This document shows positions 45,810 to 57,840 of a stretch of 64,000 bases of DNA, one piece after another. The DNA lies in contig OW121854.1 in assembly GCA_933228895.1 (NCBI GenBank), positions 58,198,609 through 58,262,608 on the forward strand, in the 5' to 3' direction. The notes beneath the pieces are model-generated. The model saw nothing but the letters and a program-made list of their open reading frames with translations. It was not told the origin of the DNA and made no database searches. A program made the position numbers and the translations under genes. Within the stretch, counting starts at the first letter, position 1, and each line of letters opens with the position of its first letter. The stretch is from Platycnemis pennipes. Lineage: Eukaryota > Arthropoda > Insecta > Odonata > Platycnemididae.

Positions 45810-46140
45810 ATATCATCAATGTACCATGTATTTACGCAACCTCCTTCTTTAGCTTGTGAGTGCACATCCCTTCTCTTCTCATCCTACGCACGCAGCCTAT
45901 TCTCACTAATCCTCTGTTTCACTCACCTTGTCTCTCCTCCAATACATACTACAAATAAGATTATTCCCAGCCATCTGTTCTATTTATTTACTCTCTCTCC
46001 TAATTTCTTCCTTCAACTTTCTACCTTACTCTACCATTCTCAGCACCTCCTAGTTTGCCTCCCACTCCATTAATATTATTTTCCTTGCTGTCCACAAGCA
46101 CATCTCAAATGCCTCATCCATCCTCTCTCCATAGGATAAA
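45810..46140 (-). pseudogene. RTE-type LINE C-terminal fragment
   Basis: The minus strand gives EAFEMCLW, ILMEWEAN and EVLRMVE-GRKLKEEIRR with stops. It corresponds to the block after FLYGSxxWT in better copies (EAFEMW, VLRRV, LLxxI). Confidence 0.55.
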
Positions 46141-46539
46141 AGCATCAGACAAGGAAATCATGGGATACACAGGGCAGATGTAAGGAAAAGCACGAGCCCA
46201 CAGAAATCACGGGATCCAAAGAGAATGGAATGTTGCCTAACCCATGGTAATTGAGAGATATCCAACTGGAGGGTTAAAACACCTGCAGAGATGTATTTAT
46301 AATCCAAAGTTGTCAATTAAACCTGAGAGATAATAATTAGTTTACACTGGTTACATATAGATGCACCAATTCAAATAGCTACTAACTATATAAATTCTAA
46401 CCACAACTTGAAAGTGAAGAAGTTCTAGGTTAGATTGAAAAGGGCAAATAGTAGTGATCTATCCGTAAAGGTAGAATTAGATGGACAAAATATCTTCTAA
46501 ATACTTTAAAACATCCCTACGTATAAGGATCATCCTATC
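46141..46539. other. Spacer without recognised gene
   Basis: No assignment. Confidence 0.4.
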
Positions 46540-46830
46540 TTTCAAATATGTATGGCTTATTTAGTTCCATGTACTTCTTACCTCTAACAATTTTTACCCA
46601 AACTGCCTGCTCTTCTGTTCTCCCTATTCCACTTACTCCTGCCCTCCATCACATCCCTTAAAATCTCCCTCTTCTCCTGTTATCTGACCCGTTCACTCAT
46701 TATCTCCTCGTAATTGCTTCAGACAGCTCCCTCTCTTACATTCCAAAACTTCCTCATACATATGTCCTTGTTTCCACCCACCTTACCTTCTTCACACCCA
46801 CATCTTAACATTCGTCAATACATAGCAGTA
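46540..46830 (-). pseudogene. RTE-type LINE C-terminal fragment
   Basis: The minus strand includes REILRDVMEGRSKWNRENRR in one frame, close to the LLREVIEGRxxGKRxRGR block of LINE C-termini. It is very decayed. Confidence 0.45.
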
Positions 46831-46899
46831 TCCCTGACAGAATTGAAAAAAATACTTCCCAAAATTAATTTACAACAACCCATGGGCAGGAAAATGTTA

Positions 46900-48960
46900 G
46901 TGTCCATAAATGGTGAAAAAAACTAGAAAAAGTGATAGGGAAAACCATGGAGAAAGCGATATAAACAGTATAACCTGAGAAGATTAGGACACCATGGATC
47001 TCCGAAGAAATGCAAGGGAAGATAGAGGGAGATAAAAAAGAAGAATGTTAATAGAGAGCTGTGAAAAAAATGTCCAAGAAATTTAATAAAAAGCTAAGAA
47101 GAGAAACTTAAAGGGTAATGGAAGCACGGTGGAGAAGAGAGTGAGACGAAATGGAAATATCACCGCAAGAAGGAATGATGGATATGCTATATGCAAAATT
47201 GAATATTATTTTAGATTTTCATTAAGTGAAAGTGATCAGGAAAGGTAGAATAAGTAATAGTGGACATGGAAGATACATGGACAGATGGAGAAATATGTTA
47301 AGGCCTTCACAATAGAAATGATGACTACTGGGCATAAACGGGGAAAGATGTGACGCAGTCAAAGATACTCCTGAAACATAAATGTTGGATTGTGAGATTA
47401 CTAGACCTTAGTGGGAAATGAAGGTGTGAAAGGCTGTAAGAATGGATGATATCTGGGTTGAATCATTGAATATTCAGTAAAAGAAAAAAAAAGTAAGGGG
47501 AATAATTTTTTTTACTTATTCATTGGATCTATGAGGAAGGAATCTGGCTCAAGGACTTGATAACGCCAGTTTTGATCTCCATCCCAAAAAAGACAAAGTG
47601 AAATTCTGAGCAGAATGTAGTATGATGAACTTAATTTGCCACCCGGACGAAGCATGTGGCATCGTACAGTGGGAAAGATAAGAGGGAGAATTGCTACTTA
47701 TGTGAAGGTAACTTTAATTTAAGGAAGGGAAGAGCAATCCTGAATGCTACTGAGTTAGTGGAGAGTTTTATTAATAAAAGGAACTTGTAGTACAGTCAGG
47801 ATGTTTTTCATTGTTCCATGGACTATGAAGACTAATCTATGAAGACTATGAAGATTAATCACATGATTACTGAAGCAGTGAGAAAATATGAAAGCAAGGT
47901 CATATTAGGCAAGCTAAGAGGATGTGTACAATTGGAACATGTGGAGTAACAACATAAGTTTCATGGATATACTTTTGTGTTAAGATATATGTGTATAAGA
48001 AGCAATGGGAAGTTTTACACTGGAAGATGAGGGATCCATTAAATAGAAGGAATTTCTGTCATGACCGTTTGTAAATATTTAATGGCACGGTCAGTGAGAG
48101 AAAATATTGTGCACGGTGTTATAGTATTCCATGGCCTGAACCTTGGATGAGAGAGTGAGATTATATTGGAGGGTAATTTTAGTCAACGTTTGGAAAATAA
48201 TTGAAAAAAGTACAATGTACAGAATAGAAGGGAAGTGAAAAAGCACTAGGGTTCACTTGGGAAGAAATTAATGGTGAGGCAGAGTAGATGGATAGACCAA
48301 GAGGTGTATAGAAGGGGCATTATAACGGAATGTCAAAATACAAGATAGATCTTTATACAAAGGAAATAGAAGGGCATTAGATAGGCATTTTTAAGGCATG
48401 AGGTATTAGGAAGTGAAGCAATGAATAGTGTGTAGAGGAGAAAAGTTTATAAAATGACAAAAGAGTTTGGAAGTTGCCCATGAAAGCCTCTTCCTAATGG
48501 TAACAGACACACAACCAATAAAATACATGTGGAAAAGGATTGACGTCAAAAACCCTAATATCCCACGTGTTTCTCTTCTTCCTCTGTCACCCACTCCTCT
48601 ATCCCCTACCCACAGTTCATCAGAACGTACATCTGAAGCATGTTGCTTTATGGCAGTGAAAAAAATATGATATAATCAGCTGAGAAAGCTGGAAGCATTC
48701 AAAATGAGGTGCTATGAGAATGTTGAAGATAAAATGGATCAAGCGAGTGACTAATGAAGTCTAAGAAGAGAGGGGGAAAAGACTGAAGACTATAAAAAGA
48801 AGATGGAACAACTAAATCGGCCATATCTTGAAACATGATGGCCTGATGAAGACAATGTTTGATGAAATTGTTAACAGGAAGAATAGCAAGGGAAAACCTA
48901 GGGTGCAATATGTGGAGCAAGTTAAAAACGACTTAAAAGAAAAGGTTTATGTAAATGTGA
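46900..48960 (+). pseudogene. RTE-type LINE, linker to C-terminus, many stops
   Basis: Plus strand in order: the linker (about 46990, TPWISEEMQGKIEGDKKEE), the RT block at about 47690-47830 (GRIRGRIATYVKV, then LRKGRAILNATELVESFINK and DVFHCSMDYE, where FVDFEKAFD is expected), the C-terminal LLYGSE at about 48650, and LKTIKRRWNN, GHILKHDGLMKTMFDEIVNR and NSKGKPRVQYVEQVKNDLKE at about 48780-48940. It is comparable in order with the copies at 10.3-11.2 kb. At least a dozen frame breaks make it inactive. Confidence 0.65.
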
Positions 48961-49009
48961 AGGGACCAGTCGATATCTTGTAGTGAGCAGCACCATACCA
49001 AACTCAGTG

Positions 49010-49445
49010 TTGCTGAATGGTATTAATGAGCAGTGGCAAAGCTGAAGGGTAGTCTGGGAGCCTGAGAATACCCAAAATGATTACAGTAAAACATATACTA
49101 TTTTTTCAGCTCTGTTGTGCATTTTATGTTGCCGAGAAAGCATCGGAAAAATAAATATAGCCTATATTTCTGCACATTGCGTTGTGTTGAAGTGGTTTGG
49201 ATGTTTTGGAGGCTCGGGAGTCTGGCTGCTGGTAGACTCCAAATGGCTGGATTATACGCTTATTCGCCGCCGGACGCTTGCACCTGAAACTGCGTGATTC
49301 TTGGGCGCTGAGAGCCTAGACACTCACGCCTAGTTCTCGTGCCCTTCGGAGTCTCAGCGAATGATCAAGAGTTGGCGAGACGGAGGGAAATTAAAATTGA
49401 CTGATTCTGTATGAAACAGTTTCGCTGCATCTGAATTTTTTCTTC
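49010..49445 (+). repeat. Dispersed repeat, copy 2
   Basis: Inverted relative to 25530-25990 and aligned with it over about 430 bp. This copy is GC-richer in its middle part (CGCCGCCGGACGCTTGC at about 49266), where the other copy shows CpG-to-TpG-like differences. Confidence 0.7.
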
Positions 49446-49876
49446 GTTTAGTGGTTGGAAAATAAAAAGTCAACCTACGGCTAAAGGACTGAACAACAAC
49501 AACAACCAGGATGGACTAGACACATTTCACTAATTCAGAAGGCTCGCTTATGAAATAATTGACACCGTTGTCCACATGGAATCTCATTTTGAAGACTTAA
49601 ATAACTTCTATTTTGCAGAAGTACTAGATGAAGATCCTGCATAAAATACATCATTTCCCTCAGCGATATTGGGTAGCCTAATAAAATGCACTCATTATTT
49701 AACATTGAACAGCTAAAAAATGAACTCATTAATGTCTATTCCAACGAGAGTAAACACTTTCCGGCACATTTGTTACTTAAATATTTTTTGGACAAGGGCC
49801 TGGATAAAGTAGGTATATAAAGAAACTGTGGGAATCATAAGACTGATTCAGACATTTCCTGTATCAACTGTAAGTA
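49446..49876. other. Spacer without recognised gene
   Basis: No assignment. It may include degraded sequence of the hAT fragment to the right. Confidence 0.35.
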
Positions 49877-50089
49877 TTGTCCGAAAGAAGTATGAGTACG
49901 TTGAAGACAGAGGACACATTTTTAAGAAACTCCATACCGGACTCCAGTCTAAGCAATTTAAGCACCCTGGTGGTTGAAAAGGCTTTACTGAACAACCACT
50001 CGAGCGACGAAAGTTTCAAGGAACGCGTCATCGACACCTTTGCCCAAAGGAAAACCCGCCGACTCTATATGCTCAACGGAAAACATTAA
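49877..50089 (+). pseudogene. C-terminal fragment of a hAT-type transposase (tentative)
   Basis: A 70-codon plus-strand frame contains SSLSNLSTLVVEKALLNN, then FKERVIDTFAQRKTRR. This resembles the last segment of many hAT or ZMYM1-like proteins (RLxxLAxLSIE...IDxFAxxKxRR). No other domain remains upstream. The match is short, so the assignment is tentative. Confidence 0.45.
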
Positions 50090-50539
50090 GGCAAATTACT
50101 TAGCCCCTCAAGTGCTGACCTTTGTGCATGGTTGGGTGCCGGAAAATTTATTTCAAATTAACAGTGGGGCGAGAGGTAAAGAAGAGAACAAGCATCTAGG
50201 GTTCTCTTCGTATGCAATGCATGTTAAAAAAAACTAGATTTTAAAAACCCACCGGAACAGAGGGTTATAAACCATTTAAATAGCCCGGTACACAACGTGT
50301 TAAGTCAACTGATTTTTGTCAACTGGAATATTTGAGTCTCAAATTAAGGGACCGATGAGCTAGAATACCCAGTTCGAATACCTTAGCTTCGCCACTGTTA
50401 ATGAGGTAGTAGGATTATACGGCATATACTAACTGAGATGAACTTATGCAAGGAAAGGTTCCAAACCAATACAAGAGAGTGGGAATTGCCCAAGAAATCA
50501 TATCCTGAATGGAGGTGCACTACCAACAATAAGATATAT
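50090..50539. other. Spacer without recognised gene
   Basis: No assignment. Confidence 0.4.
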
Positions 50540-51030
50540 TAGAACACAAATGTTTTCTGCCACACTACTCATTCCCTTCTTTTTAAGTGTTTCACATCTC
50601 ATGGTATCTTTCATGACCTTCCCAATTTCCCCTTTAAACATCCTCCCTAACACATATCTCATCTTTCGTGGCCTTCTGCAGCCTCATATTTCATTAGTTC
50701 CTTCATTCACATTTACTTCCACCTCTGGATTTCCCACTTTGAAGTCCTTCTCCCACAGTACAAAACCACTTGGTACTTACTTATTTACCTCTAACCCATG
50801 CATTTGCTTCAGTTTTTATGTAACCAACATCACATATTATCCATTTGACCACCAGCTAACTCCCCTGCCTTACTTTTACTTGCTTTACTACTTATGTAAT
50901 GTTGAATCCGGCTTTATCCTAATCCCACCCTTTAGTTGTAAATCGCTCAATTCAACTTTTGCTTCAATTTATCCCCATAATATTTATATTTTCAATGTAC
51001 ACCATCCTTATTACATCTTGAGAACCCAAC
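50540..51030 (-). pseudogene. Probable LINE debris (weak)
   Basis: A pyrimidine-rich plus strand, as in the other minus-strand LINE relics. Minus-strand fragments such as RPRKMRYVLGRMFKGEIGK recall a LINE C-terminus, but no motif is firm. The 176-codon plus-strand frame is a by-product of the composition. Confidence 0.3.
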
Positions 51031-51104
51031 GGCCGATAAAACATAAATATAGAAGATTTTGCCTGGTGAAAATCATTTGACTCCATCAAATGTCTCACTT
51101 GAAG

Positions 51105-51228
51105 AGGGTTTCTGGGTGCTCCTCCGCATTGGCTTGTCTCTGGGTGACAACAGTTTCTCCAGCCACCATGCTGGCATCTTCAGGTCAAAAGTTTGGATGC
51201 ATTTAATCCGTCCATGTTATACAGTGGC
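51105..51228 (-). repeat. Penelope-like terminal arm, left of LINE
   Basis: Inverted copy of 54808-54930. On the minus strand it reads TTGACCTGAAGATGCCAGC, a hairpin with GGCTGG, then AGAAACTGTTGTCACCCAGA. Confidence 0.7.
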
Positions 51229-51359
51229 TCGGGGGCTCTAGGTTGGCTATACTTGTCTGAGAGGGCTGTGGTATCTCCCAACTGGATACCTCTCTTCCAG
51301 ATGTGGCCGAGAATGCATTCATCCTCTTGGTGGTAATTCTTCATGGGAATAATATATAA

Positions 51360-54300
51360 CATGGACAGATTAAATCCCCCTCACTGGTATCTCTATCTTG
51401 TTGCGTTGAGAGGGCTTGCATGCCAAAGTGAACCTGAGAGCTAAGCCAGCAAGAGTGTAAGCTCCTGGTAGGGCCACCCAAGCCAAACAGGTCAAGGGGG
51501 ATAGACCAGACGAAAAGAGATACCCTGGTCCTCCAGGTTGGGAAACAATTGTTACGGAACCAACACAAAAGCCTCGGATGATGGGTGGACATAATGGAAA
51601 ATGTCCTTGGTGAACAGGATGGAATAACAATTTAGGGATTGCAATGTGGAATGTTAGGACTGTACTACAACCTGCAGAAATGAAATAACCAAATGCAAGT
51701 TTGATTTGGTAGCACTTCAGCAAATTAGATAGCAAGGAAAAGGAAGAATAGAGAAATCGAAATATACATTGCTATATAGGAGACTGGAGAGAATGGCTGG
51801 TATATAGCGAGTTGGATTTATGAAAATGAAAGAAATACGGAAAAGTTTAATTGAATTTGAAGCAATAAGTGAAAGGATGTGTAGAATAAGACCGAGAGGA
51901 TGATTTAGGAATGTTACTATAATAAATTTCCATGCTCCAGCAGAAGAGAAAGAAGGGATGGTGAAGGAAGCTTTTTATGATGAATTAGAACAAGCGTGTG
52001 CAAGGATACAGAAGTGTAATAGGTATTCTAATAGTAATGGGAGACTTGAACGGCCAGGTGGGAAAAGAAGAATATCTGAAAGTGGTGGCAGGAAAACACA
52101 CTTTACATGATAACACAAATGAAAATGGGAACTTACTATGCCAGTTTGCAGACAGAAATAGCATGATCATAAAAAGTACATGTTTTGAGCAAAGATGAAT
52201 CCACCTAGGAACATGGAAAACACCTAATGGAGTGATAAATCAGATTTATCATGTATTCAATAAATTTATTAAAAACAAACTTTAACAAAAATACCACAGA
52301 AATGTATACACTTCTCTCACGACCTGGGTTTAGACCGAATTATCATCATCATCACGTGATTGTCTCTGATTGTGACCTAATGATGATGATAATTCAGTCA
52401 AAACCCAGGTCATGAGACAAGTGTATACATTTTTGTGGTATTTTTGTAAAGTTTGTTTTTATTAAATTTGTTGACTATGGAATACCCCCAGGTTACAGAG
52501 ATAGAGTTTTATTTATTTGATCATGTATTAATCAAGGTGAGACTTGCATCATCAGTCATTGATGTAAGATTCCATAGGGGGCCATATTGTGATAGTGACC
52601 ATTATGTGGTAAAAGCAACAATAAGAGAGAAATTAATTGCTGCACTAAGTGAGAAGACAAGAGAAAAAAGTGGGATATGGTTAAAATGAAGGATAGAAAT
52701 GTAGTGGATGACTGTAGCTGGAATACAGAAAAAATATGGTGGAAACTGAGATGCAGAGAAGTTTTGGGGAAGAGTGGGGAATGATTGAAAGGGTGATAAT
52801 GGAGGGGGCATAAGAAACATTTGGTGAAAAGAGAAGGGAGAGAAGCCAGGAATGGTTTGATGAAGAATGCAGACAGGCCAAAGAGGAGAAAAACAGAGCT
52901 AGAGAGAAAATGATGCAGAGGGAAACTCGAAGTGAATCCGAGAAGTACCCATAAAGAACTAAGAAAGAAAGCACATATAATATGTAAACAAAAGAAGAGA
53001 GCAATGTACAAAAGGAAGATGCAGGAAACAGAAGAGTTGCATCAAAAAAGTGAAATAAGGAAATTGTACCAAACAGCAGCAGCTATAGTTAGAAAAGGGT
53101 TAGAACCAAGAGTGGAAGGATGTAAGGATAAGAACGGGAAAGAAATAATGGAAGAGAGACAGGTATTCAGCAGATGGGTGGAATATTTTAAGGGCATCCT
53201 GAGCCAGGATGAAGAAGAAGAGAGGGTAGTGGAGCAGCACGGTGTGTTGGAGGGTGGCACCGATGAGGCTGAGGGGACAGTGCAGGAGCCCACCATTGAA
53301 GAAATAGAATCCATATTGAAGAAGATGAGCAATAATAGAGCGCCGGGTGAGGATGGTGGGATTATAGAATTGATTAAAGCTGGGGGCACACCTCTAATAG
53401 CAGTACATAATACATAAACTGATCACAACAGACTATGGAAAACTGAAAATATGCCACACCAATGGAAAACTGGAATAATATATCCAATTCACATGAAGGG
53501 GGATATTTTAATATGTGAAAATTATAGATGTATCACATTGCTTAGCATGGTGTATAAGATTTTATCTGGCTTGATTAGTGAAAGGAATAAAATGTATACA
53601 GACGATATACTTGGAGAATACCAATGTGGATTTCAGACTGGCAAGGGGCACTACTGATCAAATATTTGAGCTGAGACAGATAGTGGAAAAGTTTTATGAA
53701 TACGACATAAATCCACATTTTGGATTTGTTGAATTCAGACATGCCTTTGACAGATTTAAACGGAATGGATTGTACCAAGCACTAGAAGAATATGGTATCC
53801 CATCGAAAATCATAAGGTTAATAAGAATGGCCATGAAGGATACTAAGGCAAGAGTAAAAGTAAATCAAGCTCTTGAGTGAAGAATTTAAGTTTAATAGAG
53901 GGGTGAAACAGGGAGATGGATTATCTGCCATTTTATTTGATCTAGCCTTTCATAAGTTAATTAAGGTAATTGATCAGAAGGGAATAATCTTTGGGAAATC
54001 CAGTCAGATCCTCGTATATGCAGATGGTGTAGTAATCATCACTAGGTGTGCTAAGCAAATGTACATAGAAATGGAAAAAGAAGCAAAAAGTATCGGGCTG
54101 GTAGTAAATCAAAAAAAGACTAAGTATATGAAAATGTCCCACCTGGAGACCCAAAGACCAGCTGAAGACTTGACAATTGGAGAAAGAATGTTGAAGGTGT
54201 GTCCCACTTTAGATACCTGGGGGTAATGGTATCCAATGACAATGATATAAGCAAAGATATAAAAGAAAAATACATGCAGGTAATCATGCTTATTATGTGA

Positions 54301-54790
54301 ACGAACAATTTTTCAGAAACCAGCTTATTACAAGAAGCAGAAAGCTAAAACTATATAAGACCCTTGTCCGACCAGTTATCACATATGTTTCAGAAACATA
54401 GACCATGAAAGGGCTGGACGAAAGTGCCCTAAGAGTGTTTGAGAGATGGATACTAAGAAAAATAGAATGGACCTGTAAAAGAAAACAATTACTGGAGAAT
54501 AAGGTACAATGCAGAGCTAGACTATTTAATTGAAGGCCAGGACATAGTTAGATTTGTGAAAGCTTGGAGGATAGAATGGCTGGGACATGTGGAGAGAATG
54601 GTAGAAGAATGGATGCCTAGAAGGATGTTAAAGGAAAAATTACATCATTCAAGGAGAGGAGGAAGAACAAGGCTAAGATAAAGTGATGATGTCACAAAAT
54701 ATCTGCAAGATAATGAACATCGAAGGATGGAGAAGAAGAGTCACAGAAAATAAAGAATGGAGGCAAATTGTGGAGGAGGCCAAGGTGTAG
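51360..54790 (+). pseudogene. Long LINE copy, endonuclease to C-terminus
   Basis: Plus-strand order: the 5' leader (51400-51640), IAMWNVRTVLQPAEMK at about 51638 (endonuclease start), FHAPAEEKEGM at about 51930, a GDLNGQVGKEEY block at about 52040, and after an inserted palindrome [20 protein letters not shown] at about 52565 (catalytic Asp-His). The linker follows at 52800-53200. The RT has ENYRCITLLSMVYKILSG, LGEYQCGFQTGKG, TTDQIFELRQIVEK, FVEFRHAFDRF, NRGVKQGDGLSAILFDLAFH and YADGVVIIT, where YADD has become YADG. The C-terminus is RIEWLGHVERMVEEWMPRR to EWRQIVEEAK at about 54775. The EN-RT type differs from the RTE/BovB copies. It is the kind often annotated 'endonuclease-reverse transcriptase' in insects. 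Frameshifts and stops abound. Confidence 0.75.
52258..52475. repeat. Near-perfect palindrome inside the LINE
   Basis: Arms of about 105 bp, 52258-52363 and 52367-52472, are inverted copies with few differences and almost no loop. Each arm contains ATGTATACACTT and GACCTGGGTTT, and then ATCATCATCAT. Read outward it gives CCTAATGATGATGATAATTC and AGTCAAAACCCAGGTC, similar to Penelope-type ends. It interrupts the endonuclease region of the surrounding LINE. Confidence 0.8.
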
Positions 54791-54807
54791 TGCCACGGAG
54801 AGAGAGA

Positions 54808-54930
54808 GAGGGATGGATTAAATGCATCCACACTTCTGACCTGAAGATGTCAGCAGGATGCCTGGAGAAACTGTTGTCATCCAGAGACAAGCCAATGTGG
54901 AGGAACACCCGTAAGCTCTCTTCATTGATG
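54808..54930 (+). repeat. Penelope-like terminal arm, right of LINE
   Basis: It begins 18 bp after the LINE stop codon. It contains GGATTAAATGCATCCACAC, then GACCTGAAGATGTCAGCAGG, ATGCCTGGAGAAACTG and TTGTCATCCAGAGACAAGCC. It is the inverted partner of 51105-51228. Confidence 0.7.
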
Positions 54931-55774
54931 ATAAACCCTGCAGAAACCTCAGATCCAAATGTCTCTCTTGTTTACGTAAATATAATACAAGTTGTGTGCT
55001 AGCCACTACATCTGAACCTCTTATTTTTCTAATTACTTTAAGCTCTATTTTCAAATGATTTTACCTTAAAGGTAATGCACTGTCCAAATTCTCCTTGCAT
55101 ATTGCTCTAACCGATCTCTAAGGAGAATGAAAATCGTATATTGGAATAATATGATGCCAAAGAAGTACGTCATGATATCTTGTCACCCAAAAAGACTAAT
55201 AAAAATGGCAAGAAATAAAAATCAGTTTCACTTATCAGACCAGATGACAATGGAGGACGTCCATGGGAAGGCTTGTCCATTGCCTTGTTGACCTCTCTTA
55301 CAACTCTGATGCCCACTTGAGGTCATGATGTTATTCTCTGAAGCTGAATGAAAAGAAAACTGCAGCCTTCCAAGGTGGGGGACTCTTGATGTTTTTCTAT
55401 TTGGCTGAAAGACAAAAGAGAATAATCATAAAGAAAGCATAAAAACATATGCAGTATTCTTTGCAATACATTAAATAGTATGTATAGCTAAATTAATGTT
55501 CCACATAGTGGACACCATGTAATCATGGAATTTAATGCAATATAACCGAGAAATCGTTGATAAAAATAAGTATGGAATTACTATACACTTATTCCATAAA
55601 TGTGAGTTGACTGAAGTGGACATTTATTTTTTGTCCTTTATATAATTGGGGAAAGCAGAGTCTTCAAAAAGGGCAAAAATAATTTGGAGGCGATATAAGG
55701 GGAAGAATAACTGAAGTGACAAACTTAGAATAGGAAATCAGAAATTCATTGTTCCCAAGCTCTAGTAATAATTA
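54931..55774. other. Spacer without recognised gene
   Basis: AT-rich with no assignment. Confidence 0.45.
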
Positions 55775-56350
55775 TAATATTACCATTTATTTGCCAAGCG
55801 ACAAGTATTATCATACATAGGTAGTATATGGCACATCAAAAATAAACAGACAAACATAAACATATAAAAACAATTAAATATAGCTGTCAAATAAATACAA
55901 ATATATAACTATCAACCAAAACAGAGGGCAGTAAAAGTTACATTGATAAACATTCCTGAATTAAATAGAAACTATGGGATAGTAAAAACTCTTTCAGCTT
56001 ATGTTTAAATGACAAAGATCCCATAGGGGATTTAAGCACATTAGGAAGTTCGTTGAATAGGCATAGGCCCATGGATTTAAAGCCACATGTGGTTTTCTTG
56101 GTATGAATAAAGAGGATGTGCAGATTGTTGTATTGTCGGGTACCATAGCTATGGACGATAAAGTTCTGGTCTAATTCATGAAAATTAATCTTGACATACA
56201 GTAAGACAGTAAAGATATACAAAACGGGAACAGTTAAAATACCAAGGGATTTGAGTAATGGGTGACAAGTGGTACAACAAGTCTTATTACACATTAATAA
56301 TTTATTATTCATTATTTGCAATAGCAATAAAAATTTGGTTAGATTCACCT
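55775..56350 (-). pseudogene. Jockey/CR1-group LINE C-terminus and 3' tail
   Basis: A minus-strand frame (56348-55938) encodes HPLLKSLGILTVPVLYIFTV, LLYVKINFH, IVHSYGTRQYNN, GFKSMGLCLFNELPNVLK and SFKHKLKEFLLSHSFY. This is the C-terminal region typical of Jockey/CR1-group LINEs (LGILxxxxLYI, HxYxTR, GxxLFNxLPxxI, FKxxLKxxLL). It is followed by a short AT-rich 3' end with TGGCAAATAAATGGTAATAT and then ATTATAATTATTAC, a plausible simple-repeat tail. The copy is 5'-truncated, as is usual for LINEs. It may derive from the same family as the RT piece at 13.7-14.2 kb. Confidence 0.75.
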
Positions 56351-57049
56351 ACAATTATCTTCCATCTTCATCAGATTTTTCCAAAACTCCTCTTTATCAT
56401 CTTAATTTTTTGCATGGATCATGACCAAACACCTCCAACCTCATACTCAACCGACAGCACTCATGTTAAAATCTGATATATTTTGTACCGAAAATGAGTG
56501 CATTTCGCACCAATACTAGTAACCCAAAATTCGTGGGTTTGGATTCCGCCTTAGGCAAACATGTTTTGTTCATCTTAGGATTGAGGTGCGAGCAAGTCAC
56601 GTTAGACCAGGTTCCTGTAGACTTTTGAGACAGAAGAGTCAATACCTACTGTCTCCTACAGAGTTTTGAAATGTATTCGAGTCATAAACATACACGAGCA
56701 AATAAGGGAAATTTAAAGTTATACAGTAACAGGAGATAGATACAATAGCTAAAGAAAAAGATAGTTGGATAAAGAGATAGATATAATAAGATACAGATAC
56801 TTTAACAAATGATATTCATTATATCTTCATGAAATTAATAAAAAACAAACAATTGTCTCATTCTTTTTAAAGTGTGGATAATGAACTTGCATCATCCAAG
56901 AGTATCTATGTCCATTGTGTACAGAGTCATTTGTCATCAACAGAATTATACTAAATGGCATATTTTAGCCGGGGTATGCTTTTATAGATCGAACTATGAT
57001 GTTTTATTTCGCACTCAATACTGAAAAAGAGAACTGAAAGATAGGGATA
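56351..57049. other. Spacer with possible tRNA-like SINE relic
   Basis: Around 56505-56555 the text ACCAATACTAGTAACCC and GTGGGTTTGGATTCCGCC has a box B-like motif. There is no other assignment. Confidence 0.3.
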
Positions 57050-57840
57050 TTCAATGGTGTAAACTACCGTACAATGGAGTCATCTCACAAAAATTTGGAT
57101 AGCTCTTCCTGAAAGACCAATTCAGGGTGGCATACTACCAGAATAATAGTTTAAGGTAATTTTGAACAAAACTAAAGACAGAACAGACCCATTGGATAGA
57201 AGCGGAGTGTATAAATTAAAGTGCAGAGATTGAGAAGCAGTGTACGTAGGACAAAGGGGAAGGTCCTTCCCTACCTGTGTGGAGGAACACAGGAAACGTT
57301 TTCGGTAGGGACATTGGTCTCAGTCCCACTTCGCGAGACATCTACTAGAGGAGGGTCATGTAAGTGACCAGGGACCTTGTAAGTGACTTTACGCTGGAAA
57401 TTTTGCACCCGAACATAAAGGGGTGCAAGATGGAGGAGTTGGAGATAAGAAGAGACACAAGAAATGGACTCATAGTGAATGAAAATGTGTTTGTGAATCA
57501 CTCCCCACTGCTAGAGGCCTCCCTTTCCTGGAGGGATAAGAATTCCTGACCCCCAAAAGTGAGCCTTCCCCACGACCCCATTAACACCATCCCCTGCCCA
57601 CCGATTGGTTTCACCCAATATAACGCAATCCCTCCCCCCAATATAACGCAATCCCTCCCCCAAACTACCCCTCCGCTAACCCTCTTCTCCCCAACTTTTG
57701 GGTATATATACCAATGACACAGAAATATTAACTTGTACCTGAAGCGATGCTTAAGCGTTGAAACTAGTTGTACCGAATACAGTTAAGTGGAAACATATAT
57801 AGTTTTTGGATTCTTTATTTGATGTTTTATTTTCTTAAAT
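57050..57840 (+). mobile_element. Penelope-like element, GIY-YIG domain and 3' end
   Basis: Plus-strand text at 57060-57190 resembles the RT-to-endonuclease linker (TLPYNGVISQK, GWHTTRIIV). From 57203 it reads SGVYKLKCRD, stop, EAVYVGQRGRSFPTCVEEHR, and, after shifts, FARHLLEEGH. Then come LEILHPNIKGCKMEELEIRR and LIVNENVFVNHSPLLEASLS, which is the GIY-YIG domain with its C-terminal extension. A C-rich linker with a duplicated CCCAATATAACGCAATCCCT segment, then GTATATATACC, leads to ACCTGAAGCGATGCTTAAGC followed by GTTGAAACTAGTTGTACCG. The RT is missing. Stops and frameshifts make it inactive. Confidence 0.75.

Noticed and set aside
50550..51080. 176-codon hydrophobic plus-strand frame, possible membrane protein
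   Set aside because: The Phe/Ser/Leu/Pro richness is what a pyrimidine-rich strand gives in any frame. The pyrimidine bias fits a minus-strand LINE relic.
52556..53011. 151-codon minus-strand frame rich in Ser, Phe and Leu
   Set aside because: It is the complement of the purine-rich linker of the plus-strand LINE, which has conserved coding blocks in order.
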